A stretch of 64,000 nucleotides of DNA, taken from Oxynema aestuarii AP17 (lineage in GTDB: Bacteria > Cyanobacteriota > Cyanobacteriia > Cyanobacteriales > Laspinemataceae). Position 1 is the first letter of the stretch; each line of letters starts with the position of its first letter. The stretch lies in the NCBI RefSeq assembly GCF_012295525.1, contig NZ_CP051167.1:2232001-2296000 (forward strand), written 5' to 3'. Under the pieces are notes generated by a model. That model made no database searches, was not told the DNA's origin, and saw only the letters and a list, made by a program, of their open reading frames with translations. Made by a program: the position numbers and the translations under genes. Shown here in pieces: positions 36,910 through 45,390 of this stretch.

Positions 36910-38082
36910 TTAGGAAACAGCGATAATTCCGCGCAAACCACGGGTTAACCGACCGATTCCTTCCGCCGCCGTTTCTCGTTCTAACGCGCCATACGCCACC
37001 CGCAAATAACAACTCGATTCAATCCCGAAGGTCGTTCCCGGAATAGCCGCAACTCGATACTCGCGAATCAGTTTTTCGACGAGTTCCATCGCGTTTAAAT
37101 CGGTATGCACTTTGAGCAGAAAATAGAAAGCGCCTTTCGCGTCGGGAATCGTACATAAATCGCGAATTGGTTCGAGTAAATCGAGAACGAGATGACGAAC
37201 TTCGGCAATTCGATCGATGCGATCGCGACAATAAGCAAAACCTGCGGTTAAAGCACCACAGGCGGCAAATTGCGAGATCGCTGGAGGACAAATTAAAATC
37301 GTATCTTGAATCTTTTTCACCGAATCGAGTAAGTGCTTCGGTAAAACCATATAACCGATGCGCCAACTAGCAAATCCGTAAGCCTTGGAAAGACTAAATA
37401 AGGAAATCGTATGTTCGCCACTTCCAGGAATTGACCCCGCCGAAAAATGGTGCGCGCCATCATAAATAAAATATTCGTAAGCTTCATCGGTAATATGATA
37501 AATTCCGCGATCGCGACACAGTTTATTGACCGAACGTAAAGCGTATTCGCTATAAACTGCCCCGGTGGGATTATTCGGAGAAATGGTGACCACTGCACGA
37601 GTTCGATGGGTAATCGCCGCCGCGATCGCCTCCGGACGAAGTTGGTAATTTTCGTCAGTTTCGACGATGACGGCGCGACATCCAGCGATCGCGATCGCCA
37701 TTTCATGATTGAAATAATAAGGGCTTTGAATAATAATTTCATCTCCGGGAGAGGCGATCGCCAACACCGCATTCATAAATGCCATATTCCCGCCCGCCGT
37801 GACGACAATACAGCGATCGTCAGTCATGTTAATCTGATTTTCACTGATGACTTTAGTTTCAATAAGATCCAGTAACTCGGGAATCCCTCGAACGGATTTA
37901 TATTTATGATTGTCTGGATTGTCAAAAAAGGATAAAACTGCGCTTTTAGCTTGAGGTGGTGGCGGATAAGAAACCACCCCTTGTCCTAGAGAAATCGTTC
38001 CTGGATGCTGCCGAATCAACTCACCCACGACCGGGATAATCGGGGATTGAACCGCTTGCATTCTCAAAGTTTCTCGATTCAT
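36910..38082 (-). CDS. Pyridoxal-phosphate-dependent aminotransferase (class I/II)
   Basis: This fold-type I aminotransferase begins MNRETLRMQAVQSPIIPVVG. It shows ISLGQGVVSYPPPP, TAGGNMAFMNAVLAI, ISPNNPTGAVYS, DEAYEYFIYDG and the PLP-lysine block SLSKAYGFASWRIGYM. The start ATG 38080-38082 matches homologues; an open extension to 38112 adds 10 residues. The amino donor and acceptor cannot be read directly; homologues are annotated as aspartate/aromatic aminotransferases. An aromatic role would suit hppD elsewhere in the window, but that is speculation. pbpC lies upstream with about 130 bp between. Confidence 0.9.
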   Translation of the reverse strand: MNRETLRMQAVQSPIIPVVGELIRQHPGTISLGQGVVSYPPPPQAKSAVLSFFDNPDNHKYKSVRGIPELLDLIETKVISENQINMTDDRCIVVTAGGNMAFMNAVLAIASPGDEIIIQSPYYFNHEMAIAIAGCRAVIVETDENYQLRPEAIAAAITHRTRAVVTISPNNPTGAVYSEYALRSVNKLCRDRGIYHITDEAYEYFIYDGAHHFSAGSIPGSGEHTISLFSLSKAYGFASWRIGYMVLPKHLLDSVKKIQDTILICPPAISQFAACGALTAGFAYCRDRIDRIAEVRHLVLDLLEPIRDLCTIPDAKGAFYFLLKVHTDLNAMELVEKLIREYRVAAIPGTTFGIESSCYLRVAYGALERETAAEGIGRLTRGLRGIIAVS

Positions 38083-38213
38083 CTTGCCATTGAAGATAAA
38101 GAACTCAGCCATGACAATTATGGCCGATCTTTATGATAAATCCAATTTCCCGATCTGCAAAAAAGAATTAGAAATTGTTCCTTTTGCAAGCAGTGAAGCA
38201 GAGACTGTAAAAT

Positions 38214-40556
38214 TTAGTCGTTTTGCGTCGATTGGGGGCGATCGGAAATTGAGAAACCCCGGGGGGCGTTGGGGGATTCAGTGGCTTGAATTTCAAAAGT
38301 AATGCGATCGCGGCGATCGCCACTGTTGACCTCGACCGTCCATTTTCCGATAGGAAGTTCGTAAAATAAGGAATTTTTTGCTTCAGTCGTTACCCGTTTC
38401 TGCACTCCCGCGCGATCGCCGATGCGCCATTCTACGGGATCGGCGGGAATTCCGGCTAATTTGAGTTGAATTTTTGCCGTTTCTTCGTGAGGCGTTAAGA
38501 CGAAATAATCGTCATTTTGAGGAAAGACAATTTTAACGGGATCGGCGATCGCTTTGGGAGTGTTTTGTCGCGCCAACCATTCATGATAATCGTCGGATAA
38601 AGTGACCGGATGCGGGCGATCGTAGTTGGCTAAATCTTGAGGTTCAAAATATTCTAAAACTACTGCGGAACATTCCGGCGTCGGTTTGACCCCGGTGGTG
38701 GCGCAAATCGGGCGTTTGACGAAACCGGGAGGATTCGGAAAGGGGGCGGGTTCGCGGTTTTCGTGCAAGTGTAAAATAATACGATTCCACAAAGGGGCGG
38801 CCCCGGTGACGCCGGAGACTTGTTTCATGCGATCGCCGCTAAAATTGCCGACCCAGGTAGCGACGGTGTAATCGCGGGTAAATCCGACGGTCCAGGTATC
38901 GCGAAAGTCCGATGAAGTCCCGGTTTTAACCGCCGCCGGGAAGGGGAGGTCGAGGACGGATTCGACGCCGAAAGCGCGCGCCCGGGCGTAGCGATCGCCT
39001 AACATATCGATAATTAACGCCCAGTGAGAGCGATCGCCAATTTGCCGGGGATTGTGAGAAGTCGGGGCGTCGATTTGGGGGTTGAGGGCGATCGCCTCTC
39101 CCCGACGGGCGAGGGTAAGGTAGGCGCGGGCGAGTTCCCACAAGCTCACTTCACCACTGCCGAGGGCGAGTCCCAAGCCGTAATGTTCCGGGGATTGAGT
39201 GAGATGGTCGAATCCCAAGCGGTGGAGGCGATCGAGGAAGGCGGACACGCCTATATTTTCCAAAACTCTGACGGCGGGGACGTTGAGGGAGTTGGCGAGG
39301 GCGAGGCGGACCCGCGCGGGACCCAAAAACTTTTCGCTGTAATCGACGGGGCTGTATAATTTAGCCCCCGGGATGGCGTAGTGAGTGGGAACGTCGGCCA
39401 AAATCGTATTCGGCTGGATAATATCTTGTTCGAGGGCAAATTGGTATAAAAAGGGTTTGAGGGTCGATCCCGGCTGGCGTAAGGCTTGCACGCCGTCATT
39501 GCGTCCGAGGCGATCGTCGCCGAAGTAGTCGGGGGATCCGACGTAGGCGAGAACGTCTCCAGTCTGGTTGTCGAGGACGATCGCGGCGGCGTGGCGCACG
39601 TCGTGGGGGGCGAGGGCGCGCACCATTTGCTTGACTTGGGCTTCGGCAAATTCTTGTAAGGGGCGATCGATCGTCGTGGTCACTTGAGATACGGTGTCTG
39701 GCACTTGGTTTGCCAGCCAAAATAGGAAGTGAGGGGCGGCCTCAATGCCGCGATCGCCCGCTAAGCGTTGGGGCTGTTCGGCGTAGGCGCGATCGCGCTG
39801 CTGGGGCGTGATGTAGCCGTCGGCGACCATGCGATCGAGGACGTATTGCTGGCGCCGTTTGAGGGCGTCCCAGTGGGTGTTGGGGTTGAGGTGATTGGGG
39901 TCGTTGGGGATGGCGGCGAGTAAACTGGCTTGGGCGATCGTGAGATCGCTGGCGGGAACGCCGAAATAAGTGCGGGCGGCGGCTTCGACGCCGTAGAGAT
40001 TGCCGCCCATCGGCAACCGATTGATATAAGCGTGCAAGATTTCGTCGCGACTCATGCCTGCGTAGAGGCGCCAGGACAGCCAAATTTCGCCGAGTTTGTG
40101 GGGGAGGGTGCGCGGCGCAGGTTCTAGCATCCGCGCGAGTTGCATGGTGATGGTGGAGGCGCCGGAGACGATCTGGCGGGCTTGGACGGCTTCGAGCAGC
40201 GATCGCCCGATTGCTTGCAAGTCTAACGCACCGTGTCGGTAGAAGCGCTTGTCTTCGGCGGCGAGGATGGCTTGTATAAAGTGAGGGGAAACGCGATCGA
40301 GGCTGACGACGGCGGTGCGATCGCGATCGCGGGTGAGGAGAGTCCCGAGGGGCAGTCCGTTGCGATCGCGAAAGACGATCGCCTGTTCGGTTTGGGCGAT
40401 ATCCGAGGCGCGAATCGGTATTAAATAGGGTAGCGATCGCGCGATTGCGGCGAGGAAAAGCAGCCCCAGGGCAATTTTCACCCCCCGTCGCTGTTTTACA
40501 TTCAATTGATGCCATTTTCGCGCCGAAAACTCGGTGAGGGCGTTGAGTTTTGCCAT
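38214..40556 (-). CDS. pbpC: Penicillin-binding protein 1C
   Basis: This bifunctional peptidoglycan synthase has 780 residues. A membrane anchor (about 27-45) is followed by the glycosyltransferase GT51 domain (AAEDKRFYRHGALDLQAIGR, then GASTITMQLARML). The transpeptidase domain has nucleophile motif GSTLKP, a SNSLN motif and KTGTSSDFRD. The C-terminal about 100 residues form the PBP1C-type beta-domain (PVEWRIGDRAGVQ, then IGKWTVEVNSGDRRDRITF). C-terminal cysteines (PICATTGVKPTPEC) are also typical of PbpC. PbpC is often paired with an alpha-2-macroglobulin gene, but none is seen in this window. Confidence 0.95.
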   Translation of the reverse strand: MAKLNALTEFSARKWHQLNVKQRRGVKIALGLLFLAAIARSLPYLIPIRASDIAQTEQAIVFRDRNGLPLGTLLTRDRDRTAVVSLDRVSPHFIQAILAAEDKRFYRHGALDLQAIGRSLLEAVQARQIVSGASTITMQLARMLEPAPRTLPHKLGEIWLSWRLYAGMSRDEILHAYINRLPMGGNLYGVEAAARTYFGVPASDLTIAQASLLAAIPNDPNHLNPNTHWDALKRRQQYVLDRMVADGYITPQQRDRAYAEQPQRLAGDRGIEAAPHFLFWLANQVPDTVSQVTTTIDRPLQEFAEAQVKQMVRALAPHDVRHAAAIVLDNQTGDVLAYVGSPDYFGDDRLGRNDGVQALRQPGSTLKPFLYQFALEQDIIQPNTILADVPTHYAIPGAKLYSPVDYSEKFLGPARVRLALANSLNVPAVRVLENIGVSAFLDRLHRLGFDHLTQSPEHYGLGLALGSGEVSLWELARAYLTLARRGEAIALNPQIDAPTSHNPRQIGDRSHWALIIDMLGDRYARARAFGVESVLDLPFPAAVKTGTSSDFRDTWTVGFTRDYTVATWVGNFSGDRMKQVSGVTGAAPLWNRIILHLHENREPAPFPNPPGFVKRPICATTGVKPTPECSAVVLEYFEPQDLANYDRPHPVTLSDDYHEWLARQNTPKAIADPVKIVFPQNDDYFVLTPHEETAKIQLKLAGIPADPVEWRIGDRAGVQKRVTTEAKNSLFYELPIGKWTVEVNSGDRRDRITFEIQATESPNAPRGFSISDRPQSTQND

Positions 40557-40993
40557 CGTTCTGTTCCTGGGCGATCGCCGTCTTTTCTATTATGATGACT
40601 TTCTCGGGGGCGATCGTCGGTAACGGGAAATTTTAGGAAAAAATAAGGTTTTGAGAAAATCTGCGATCGAAAACCCTATTTTTCGTAACATCAAAAGGGG
40701 GCGATCGCTTATGATTTACTGCTCTTCTTTACTGCAAAAACAAGTTATGAAGCTTACCCCCTTTCTGTAGTGACCACTCTTTTTACATCGTTCCTGTATC
40801 CAATCCGTTAAAAGGCGATCGACGGTAGCTTACATTTTCGCTGTTGGGCGGTACATTTTCATCCCCCTAAATCCCCCTTAAAAAGGGGGACTTAGGGGGA
40901 TTTAAGGGGAGTTTGGGGGATCTTTGCCTCTTGTCTCTCATGACAGCGCCAATTGCTGGATCTGTTTTAGAAAGGCGATCGTTCGAGAGAAAT
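40557..40993. other. Non-coding region with C-rich/G-rich palindromic repeat
   Basis: 437 bp with no gene. It contains HIP1-type sites and the palindromic repeat at 40,861-40,903. It also holds the upstream region of pbpC and the 3' end region of the ABC permease gene. Confidence 0.5.
40861..40903. repeat. Palindromic repeat of ATCCCCCTAAATCCCCCTT type
   Basis: AATCCCCCTAAATCCCCCTT pairs with AAGGGGGACTTAGGGGGATT around a short A-rich centre, giving a near-perfect hairpin. Further GGGGA-rich copies of the arm follow to about 40,920. This is a widespread type of cyanobacterial dispersed repeat. Confidence 0.85.
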
Positions 40994-41812
40994 TCAATCT
41001 TGTTGGGTGGCAAATTTATAAGCCCCGATCGCCGATAAAATAACGGCCAAAATCAACAAAACGGCTACGCTGTACCAAGGAAATTGAGTGCTTTGATAGG
41101 CGGCAGCACGCAATCCGATACTCGTGTAAGTTAGCGGTAATAAATAAACCACACTTTTTAAGGCACTGGGAAGTTGCGCGGGATCGAAAAAGGTCGCACC
41201 GAGAAAAGACATGGGAACGATAATAAAATTATTATAAATCCCCACACTTTCTAGGGATTTTACACTCAATCCGACGATGACGCCCAAACCGGAAAAAACG
41301 GCGCAGTTGAGAACTAAGATCAGTAAAAACAGTGGGTTGAGAAAACTCCAGATTTTCCCGGTAAATAAAATAGCCACTAAAATTACCGATCCGGAAGTCA
41401 TCAAACCGCGCAAAATTCCCGCCATCATTTTACCGAAATGTAAGGCGATCGGATGGATCGGCAATAAGAGCATTTCTTCAAAGTTTTTCGTGAATAACCG
41501 TTCGCCACAGATTGAAAAAACGGTTCCGCCAAAGCCAATGGTCATCGAAGAAAGGGCGACCATTCCCGGCAGCATGAATTCTAAATAACTATTGCCACTT
41601 CCCATCCCCGGTTTTAAGGTACTTCCCAATCCCAAACCGAAGGCGAGAATGTAAATGAGGGGAGAGACGAGTCCGGAGGCGGCGACTTGCACGATTCGGA
41701 CGCGCAAATCCAGCCAGTCTCCCCATAAGATGGTGAGGCTGTCGGCCCAAATGGTTTGGATGAAGGATTTAATCGATTTGGGTGAGGAGGATAGAGAAAG
41801 TTGCGATTCCAC
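40994..41812 (-). CDS. ABC-2 type transporter permease
   Basis: The 272-residue membrane protein has six hydrophobic helices. It follows the ABC-2 (DrrB/NodJ-like) pattern: GLVSPLIYILAFGLGLG, YLEFMLPGMVALSSMTIGFG, then FEEMLLLPIHPIALHFGKM and LPLTYTSIGLRAAAY. Such permeases export lipids, polysaccharides or drugs with a separate ATPase. No ABC ATPase gene is next to it in this window, so the partner must be encoded elsewhere. A DUF167 gene lies upstream on the same strand after about 150 bp. Confidence 0.9.
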   Translation of the reverse strand: MESQLSLSSSPKSIKSFIQTIWADSLTILWGDWLDLRVRIVQVAASGLVSPLIYILAFGLGLGSTLKPGMGSGNSYLEFMLPGMVALSSMTIGFGGTVFSICGERLFTKNFEEMLLLPIHPIALHFGKMMAGILRGLMTSGSVILVAILFTGKIWSFLNPLFLLILVLNCAVFSGLGVIVGLSVKSLESVGIYNNFIIVPMSFLGATFFDPAQLPSALKSVVYLLPLTYTSIGLRAAAYQSTQFPWYSVAVLLILAVILSAIGAYKFATQQD

Positions 41813-41963
41813 GAGATTCGATACGTTAACGACTTTCAGGATGTTTACATTTTTTAATGTATCATGAAAACCGATCGCCGCTCGATCTCTCTATCTCTGG
41901 GAATGTTCTGGTATTTTGGCTTTTGGGTGGATTTTATAGGTCAAAATTGTACCCGATCGCCCC

Positions 41964-42194
41964 TCAAGTCAAATCGGGCAATTCGACGAGTTTGTTTCGG
42001 GAAGTTGCACCAGATTTAATCGTAATTTCGGACTTGCGAACTTTAAAAGTTTTCGCCAGTAATTCGATCAGTTCGTCGTTCGCTTTTCCTTCAATTGGCG
42101 GCGATTTTAAGCGAATGGTCAAGCTGCCATCGGCTTCGCGATCGATTTTTTGTTGTTTGGAGTTTGGTTTGACTTTAACTTTAATGAGGGGCAT
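41964..42194 (-). CDS. DUF167 (YggU) family protein
   Basis: The 76-residue protein matches the small alpha/beta DUF167/YggU family: [36 protein letters not shown] and [28 protein letters not shown] follows. The family's function is unknown, although the fold is known. The cupin gene starts upstream and ends only 16 bp before it on the same strand, so they are probably one transcript. Confidence 0.93.
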   Translation of the reverse strand: MPLIKVKVKPNSKQQKIDREADGSLTIRLKSPPIEGKANDELIELLAKTFKVRKSEITIKSGATSRNKLVELPDLT

Positions 42195-42210
42195 AATTTG
42201 GGGAGAAAAC

Positions 42211-42654
42211 TCAGGCGCCGATCGCCGTTGCCAATTCTCGATCTAAAGCGGCTTTGGCTGCCTCTAAATCGTAAGCAAAACGGGGTTTCATGGGACGATA
42301 ATCCCGTTCGATCGCCTTTCCATGTCGGAGTACGGCATTGACGACTAAACAGGGTTCGTCGCTGAAATTTAACGCCCCGTGGGGAACTCCCGGAGGAATG
42401 GTAATGACCGCCGGATGGCGATCGCTCAACGGCAGATAGCGATATTGGCGATTTTGTAACACTACTAACACAAAACTGCCGCGCACGACCAACAGGCGAT
42501 CGGTTTGAAAGTGATGCACGAACAGGTCGTCAATGGCACGGGGCGGCACTTGCACGAGCATGGTTTCGTGACAAGATAGGGGGGTATAGAATTGAGCCAT
42601 GCCGGATTGCATGGATTCTAAAACTTCAATTTCGACGTGTTTGTTTAAACCCAT
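42211..42654 (-). CDS. Cupin-fold protein, dTDP-sugar epimerase-like
   Basis: The 147-residue single-domain cupin shows [20 protein letters not shown] (first cupin motif region), [20 protein letters not shown] and [20 protein letters not shown] (second motif). This resembles the cupin core of WxcM/dTDP-4-dehydrorhamnose-epimerase-like proteins. Without the full catalytic context the reaction cannot be named. It is upstream of the DUF167 gene (16 bp) and divergent from the small membrane-protein gene at 42877. Confidence 0.8.
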   Translation of the reverse strand: MGLNKHVEIEVLESMQSGMAQFYTPLSCHETMLVQVPPRAIDDLFVHHFQTDRLLVVRGSFVLVVLQNRQYRYLPLSDRHPAVITIPPGVPHGALNFSDEPCLVVNAVLRHGKAIERDYRPMKPRFAYDLEAAKAALDRELATAIGA

Positions 42655-42876
42655 TGGAAACCGTCCTGAAACGATTTTGAAAGTTTCTTGATTCAGGGTA
42701 ACGCTTTTGTTAATAAATCTTTGTAAAGATCGTTACGGGTTCGATCGAAAATATGGTATAGGTTGCTGCAATATCGAGTTTGTTTTGAAAAAGGTTGCAA
42801 CCATCGAGGGCGAATTCCCTAGAAAAGCAATTCTCGCCAGTCAACGATCTTCAACAACGATCCTCAACGTCGTGCC

Positions 42877-43095
42877 ATGAACTCTCCCACCCCACCCAAA
42901 CGTCCCGATTACGCGCTCTATATCGTTCGCTTTATTTGCGGTGCTTTGGCAGGGGCCCTGGTCGGTTGGAGTGTGTTTGGCGGGGGAATGGACGGGATGG
43001 TGATTACGATCGCCTCTACGATCTTGTGTGGGGTGCTGGCGGCGTGGTGGGGCGATCGCTTTTGGCACTGTTTGGCGTCGTGGTTGCGCGGATAG
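42877..43095 (+). CDS. Small two-helix membrane protein, 72 aa
   Basis: The 72-residue protein has a charged N-terminus (MNSPTPPKRPDYAL). Two hydrophobic helices follow, about 14-37 (FICGALAGALVGWSVFGGG) and 41-60 (MVITIASTILCGVLAAWWGD). Gly/Ala spacing in both resembles a glycine zipper. It ends with WHCLASWLRG. I know no function. Gpm follows on the same strand after 105 bp. Confidence 0.7.
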   Translation: MNSPTPPKRPDYALYIVRFICGALAGALVGWSVFGGGMDGMVITIASTILCGVLAAWWGDRFWHCLASWLRG

Positions 43096-43200
43096 GCTGA
43101 AAAGCGTTCAAAGCTCTATCGGAGGGTAGTTAAAGCCGTAGGGGCGATCGCCGGATAATGAAGGCAGCTCCCAATCGTGAGAAAATAAGTTTAATCACCT

Positions 43201-43896
43201 ATGGCTCAACTGATTTTGATCCGCCACGGTCAAAGTACGTGGAATGCAGCGAATCGCTTTACCGGGTGGGTGGACGTTCCACTCGATCGCGTCGGACGCC
43301 GGGAAGCGATCGCCGCCGCCAGCAAACTCGGGGAATATGTCGTCGATGTGGCGTTTACCAGCTTACTGGTACGGGCGATCGAAACCACGGCGATCTGTCT
43401 GACGGAAAGCGAGGGTCTGTGTGGCGGCAAAAGCCCGGTATTCAAGCACGATGCCGACGATCCTCAATGGCATGGCTGGGATAAATACGAAGGGCATCGC
43501 GACGAAGAAATCCCAATTTTTCTCGCTCAGGCCCTCGACGAGCGCTATTATGGCGATTTGCAAGGGTACAACAAGGCAAAAATGGCCGAGAAAGTCGGTG
43601 AAGAGCAGGTGCATCGCTGGCGGCGATCGTTTGCGACCCGACCGCCTGGGGGAGAAAGCTTAGAAGACACGGCCCGCCGTACCCTGCCCTTTTTCCGCGA
43701 TCGCATTTTGACGCACCTGAGAGAGGGGGATAACGTGTTAGTGTCCGCCCACGGCAATTCCCTGCGATCGATCGTCATGGAACTCGACGATCTCGACACC
43801 GAACAAGTCCCCGGGTTGGAACTGAAAACGGGAGTGCCTCTAGTTTACGAAATCGACAACACCGGGAAGGTCGCCGGGAAAACAGTTTTGAATTGA
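43201..43896 (+). CDS. gpmA: 2,3-bisphosphoglycerate-dependent phosphoglycerate mutase
   Basis: The histidine-phosphatase superfamily enzyme of lower glycolysis (231 residues) contains ILIRHGQSTWN with the phospho-accepting His, followed by RFTGWVDVPLD. LDERYYGDLQGYNKAKMAEK, RRSFATRPPGGESLEDT and VLVSAHGNSLRSIVMEL give the rest of the active site. A substrate-loop insert (GGKSPVFKHDADDPQWHGW) is larger than in E. coli GpmA, as in some cyanobacterial forms. It converges on the atpC-like gene with 36 bp between. Confidence 0.93.
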   Translation: MAQLILIRHGQSTWNAANRFTGWVDVPLDRVGRREAIAAASKLGEYVVDVAFTSLLVRAIETTAICLTESEGLCGGKSPVFKHDADDPQWHGWDKYEGHRDEEIPIFLAQALDERYYGDLQGYNKAKMAEKVGEEQVHRWRRSFATRPPGGESLEDTARRTLPFFRDRILTHLREGDNVLVSAHGNSLRSIVMELDDLDTEQVPGLELKTGVPLVYEIDNTGKVAGKTVLN

Positions 43897-43932
43897 GCGA
43901 TCTACTCGCTTCGTCATCCGGATCGATCGCGG

Positions 43933-44421
43933 TTACAAGTGGCGGAGCATATTAAATGCGGATTGGCTGGCCTGCGATCGCCCACCTGCGCGAACTTCCG
44001 GTAAGCTTATCTTAAGCGGTTGAGGAAACTCCCGGGCCGCACTCAGTTCGGCTTCGGCCTGTTTGAGGCATTGTTCGACCCGCCAGCGTTCCTTATCGTT
44101 TAGAGGCTTAGTGAGGCGATCTTGAGCTTTTTCCAAAGCGTGCTGAGCCTGCTGCACGTCGATCGCATCTCCCCGACAAGCATCGTTGACCAAGATGACC
44201 ACCCGATCGTATTCGACTTCTGCCAGTCCTCCCATCACAAACACGGGAATCCAGACCTGTTGAAAGCGAATCCGCAGGACGCCGACGGTCACGAAGGTCA
44301 CCAAGGAGGCGTGACCGCTTAAAATACCCAACAAGCCGTCTTTGCTAGGTAAGATTAATTCGTCACAAGGGGCATCCCAAATAACTTGCGATGGGGTAAT
44401 GACTTGAACGTCTAAACTCAT
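43933..44421 (-). CDS. atpC: ATP synthase epsilon subunit, isolated and C-terminally extended
   Basis: Residues 1-130 match the F1 epsilon subunit: MSLDVQVITPSQVIWDAPCD and ELILPSKDGLLGILSGHASL form the beta-sandwich, with VMGGLAEVEYDRVVILVNDA after it. A helical hairpin follows (ALEKAQDRLTKPLNDKERWR). The protein has 162 residues, about 25 more than usual; the extra tail (PQPLKISLPEVRAGGRSQAS, then QSAFNMLRHL) is not part of the family. In cyanobacteria this gene normally follows atpB directly, but the 950 bp upstream here contain no atpB. It is either a relocated gene or a second, diverged copy. Confidence 0.85.
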   Translation of the reverse strand: MSLDVQVITPSQVIWDAPCDELILPSKDGLLGILSGHASLVTFVTVGVLRIRFQQVWIPVFVMGGLAEVEYDRVVILVNDACRGDAIDVQQAQHALEKAQDRLTKPLNDKERWRVEQCLKQAEAELSAAREFPQPLKISLPEVRAGGRSQASQSAFNMLRHL

Positions 44422-45390
44422 AAGCTAGTGCGCTCGGGTAAAACTCGAATCCGAATAACTGAGGAAAACTCTAGATTTTAAGCCAATCAATGCGATGGCG
44501 AAGACTCGGCGATCGCCGTTTCTTCCGCACGGACGCAATGACAAACGCAGCGAGTCTAGCACGAATCCCCGGCAATGGCGCTGCTGCCAAAGATACCAGA
44601 GAGTCATTCGGCGAACGCGAAAGCGCCTCCTGACTCCTTTCGAGACGCTTTCGCGATCGCACCATCGCCGGATCGGTCTCAAAATGAGTGCGACGGGGAC
44701 ATCGAGCGGACGCCCCCGCCGTCGGTTCCGGTGCAGTTCGTCCCCGCGCAGTTTATGTAAAAATTGAAGATCTCCAGAGTGTAAATCGCATCCCTTTGGA
44801 ATCGATATTATTCAGTCGATCGCGTGGACTAAGTTACTATGAATAGTAAATCCCCCTAACGACTCGTTATCTTCTGACAACGATTGTTAAATGGTTTTCT
44901 CAATCCTCTTCTCAACTTGTTGCTCTTGCCTCTGAAGTAGGATCGAGGTGCAGGTTTTAACTCTCGAACCCTTGACGATTTTTAACTAAATTTCGCTTGT
45001 CGTATTCCTATTGTTTTCCCGCGATCGGAAAGTCCGAAGAGGTCGGTTCGTACTTTAGCGATCGCCAATTAAAACAGGCGGGGATGTCGATCGCTGCGGT
45101 TCTCCCCCGAGTGCCGAGGGATGTCCTTTTTCCCAAAAGCTGATTCGATCTCTAACAGCGATCGCCCCCCAGGTCAGTGCGCGATCGTGCAGTTTCTTCT
45201 CAACAGATGCACTGACGCCATCCCACGAATTTATGCTCAGATCGAGGAGGATCGGCGATAGTGAAAGCCTTCCTTGCCGGAAAACGGGCGATCGCCAACT
45301 TGTATTGGGATGGTGAAATGTTAGAAATGTTTGAAATGGTTTGAGTGGGGGCGCTCAAACTTGTAAAAATTTGTGATTGATAAAGCCGCG
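44422..45390. other. Long non-coding stretch upstream of the response regulator
   Basis: About 970 bp without a convincing gene; short open frames on both strands lack any family feature, and no atpB remnant is visible. HIP1-type sites occur at about 44,507, 44,655, 45,058 and 45,165. The last 150 bp should carry the promoter of the response-regulator gene. Confidence 0.5.

Noticed and set aside
44495-44767. 90-residue plus-strand frame in the gap upstream of the response regulator
   Set aside because: It has a basic, low-complexity translation (many Arg/Ser/Pro), typical of a GC-rich shadow frame; nothing resembles atpB.
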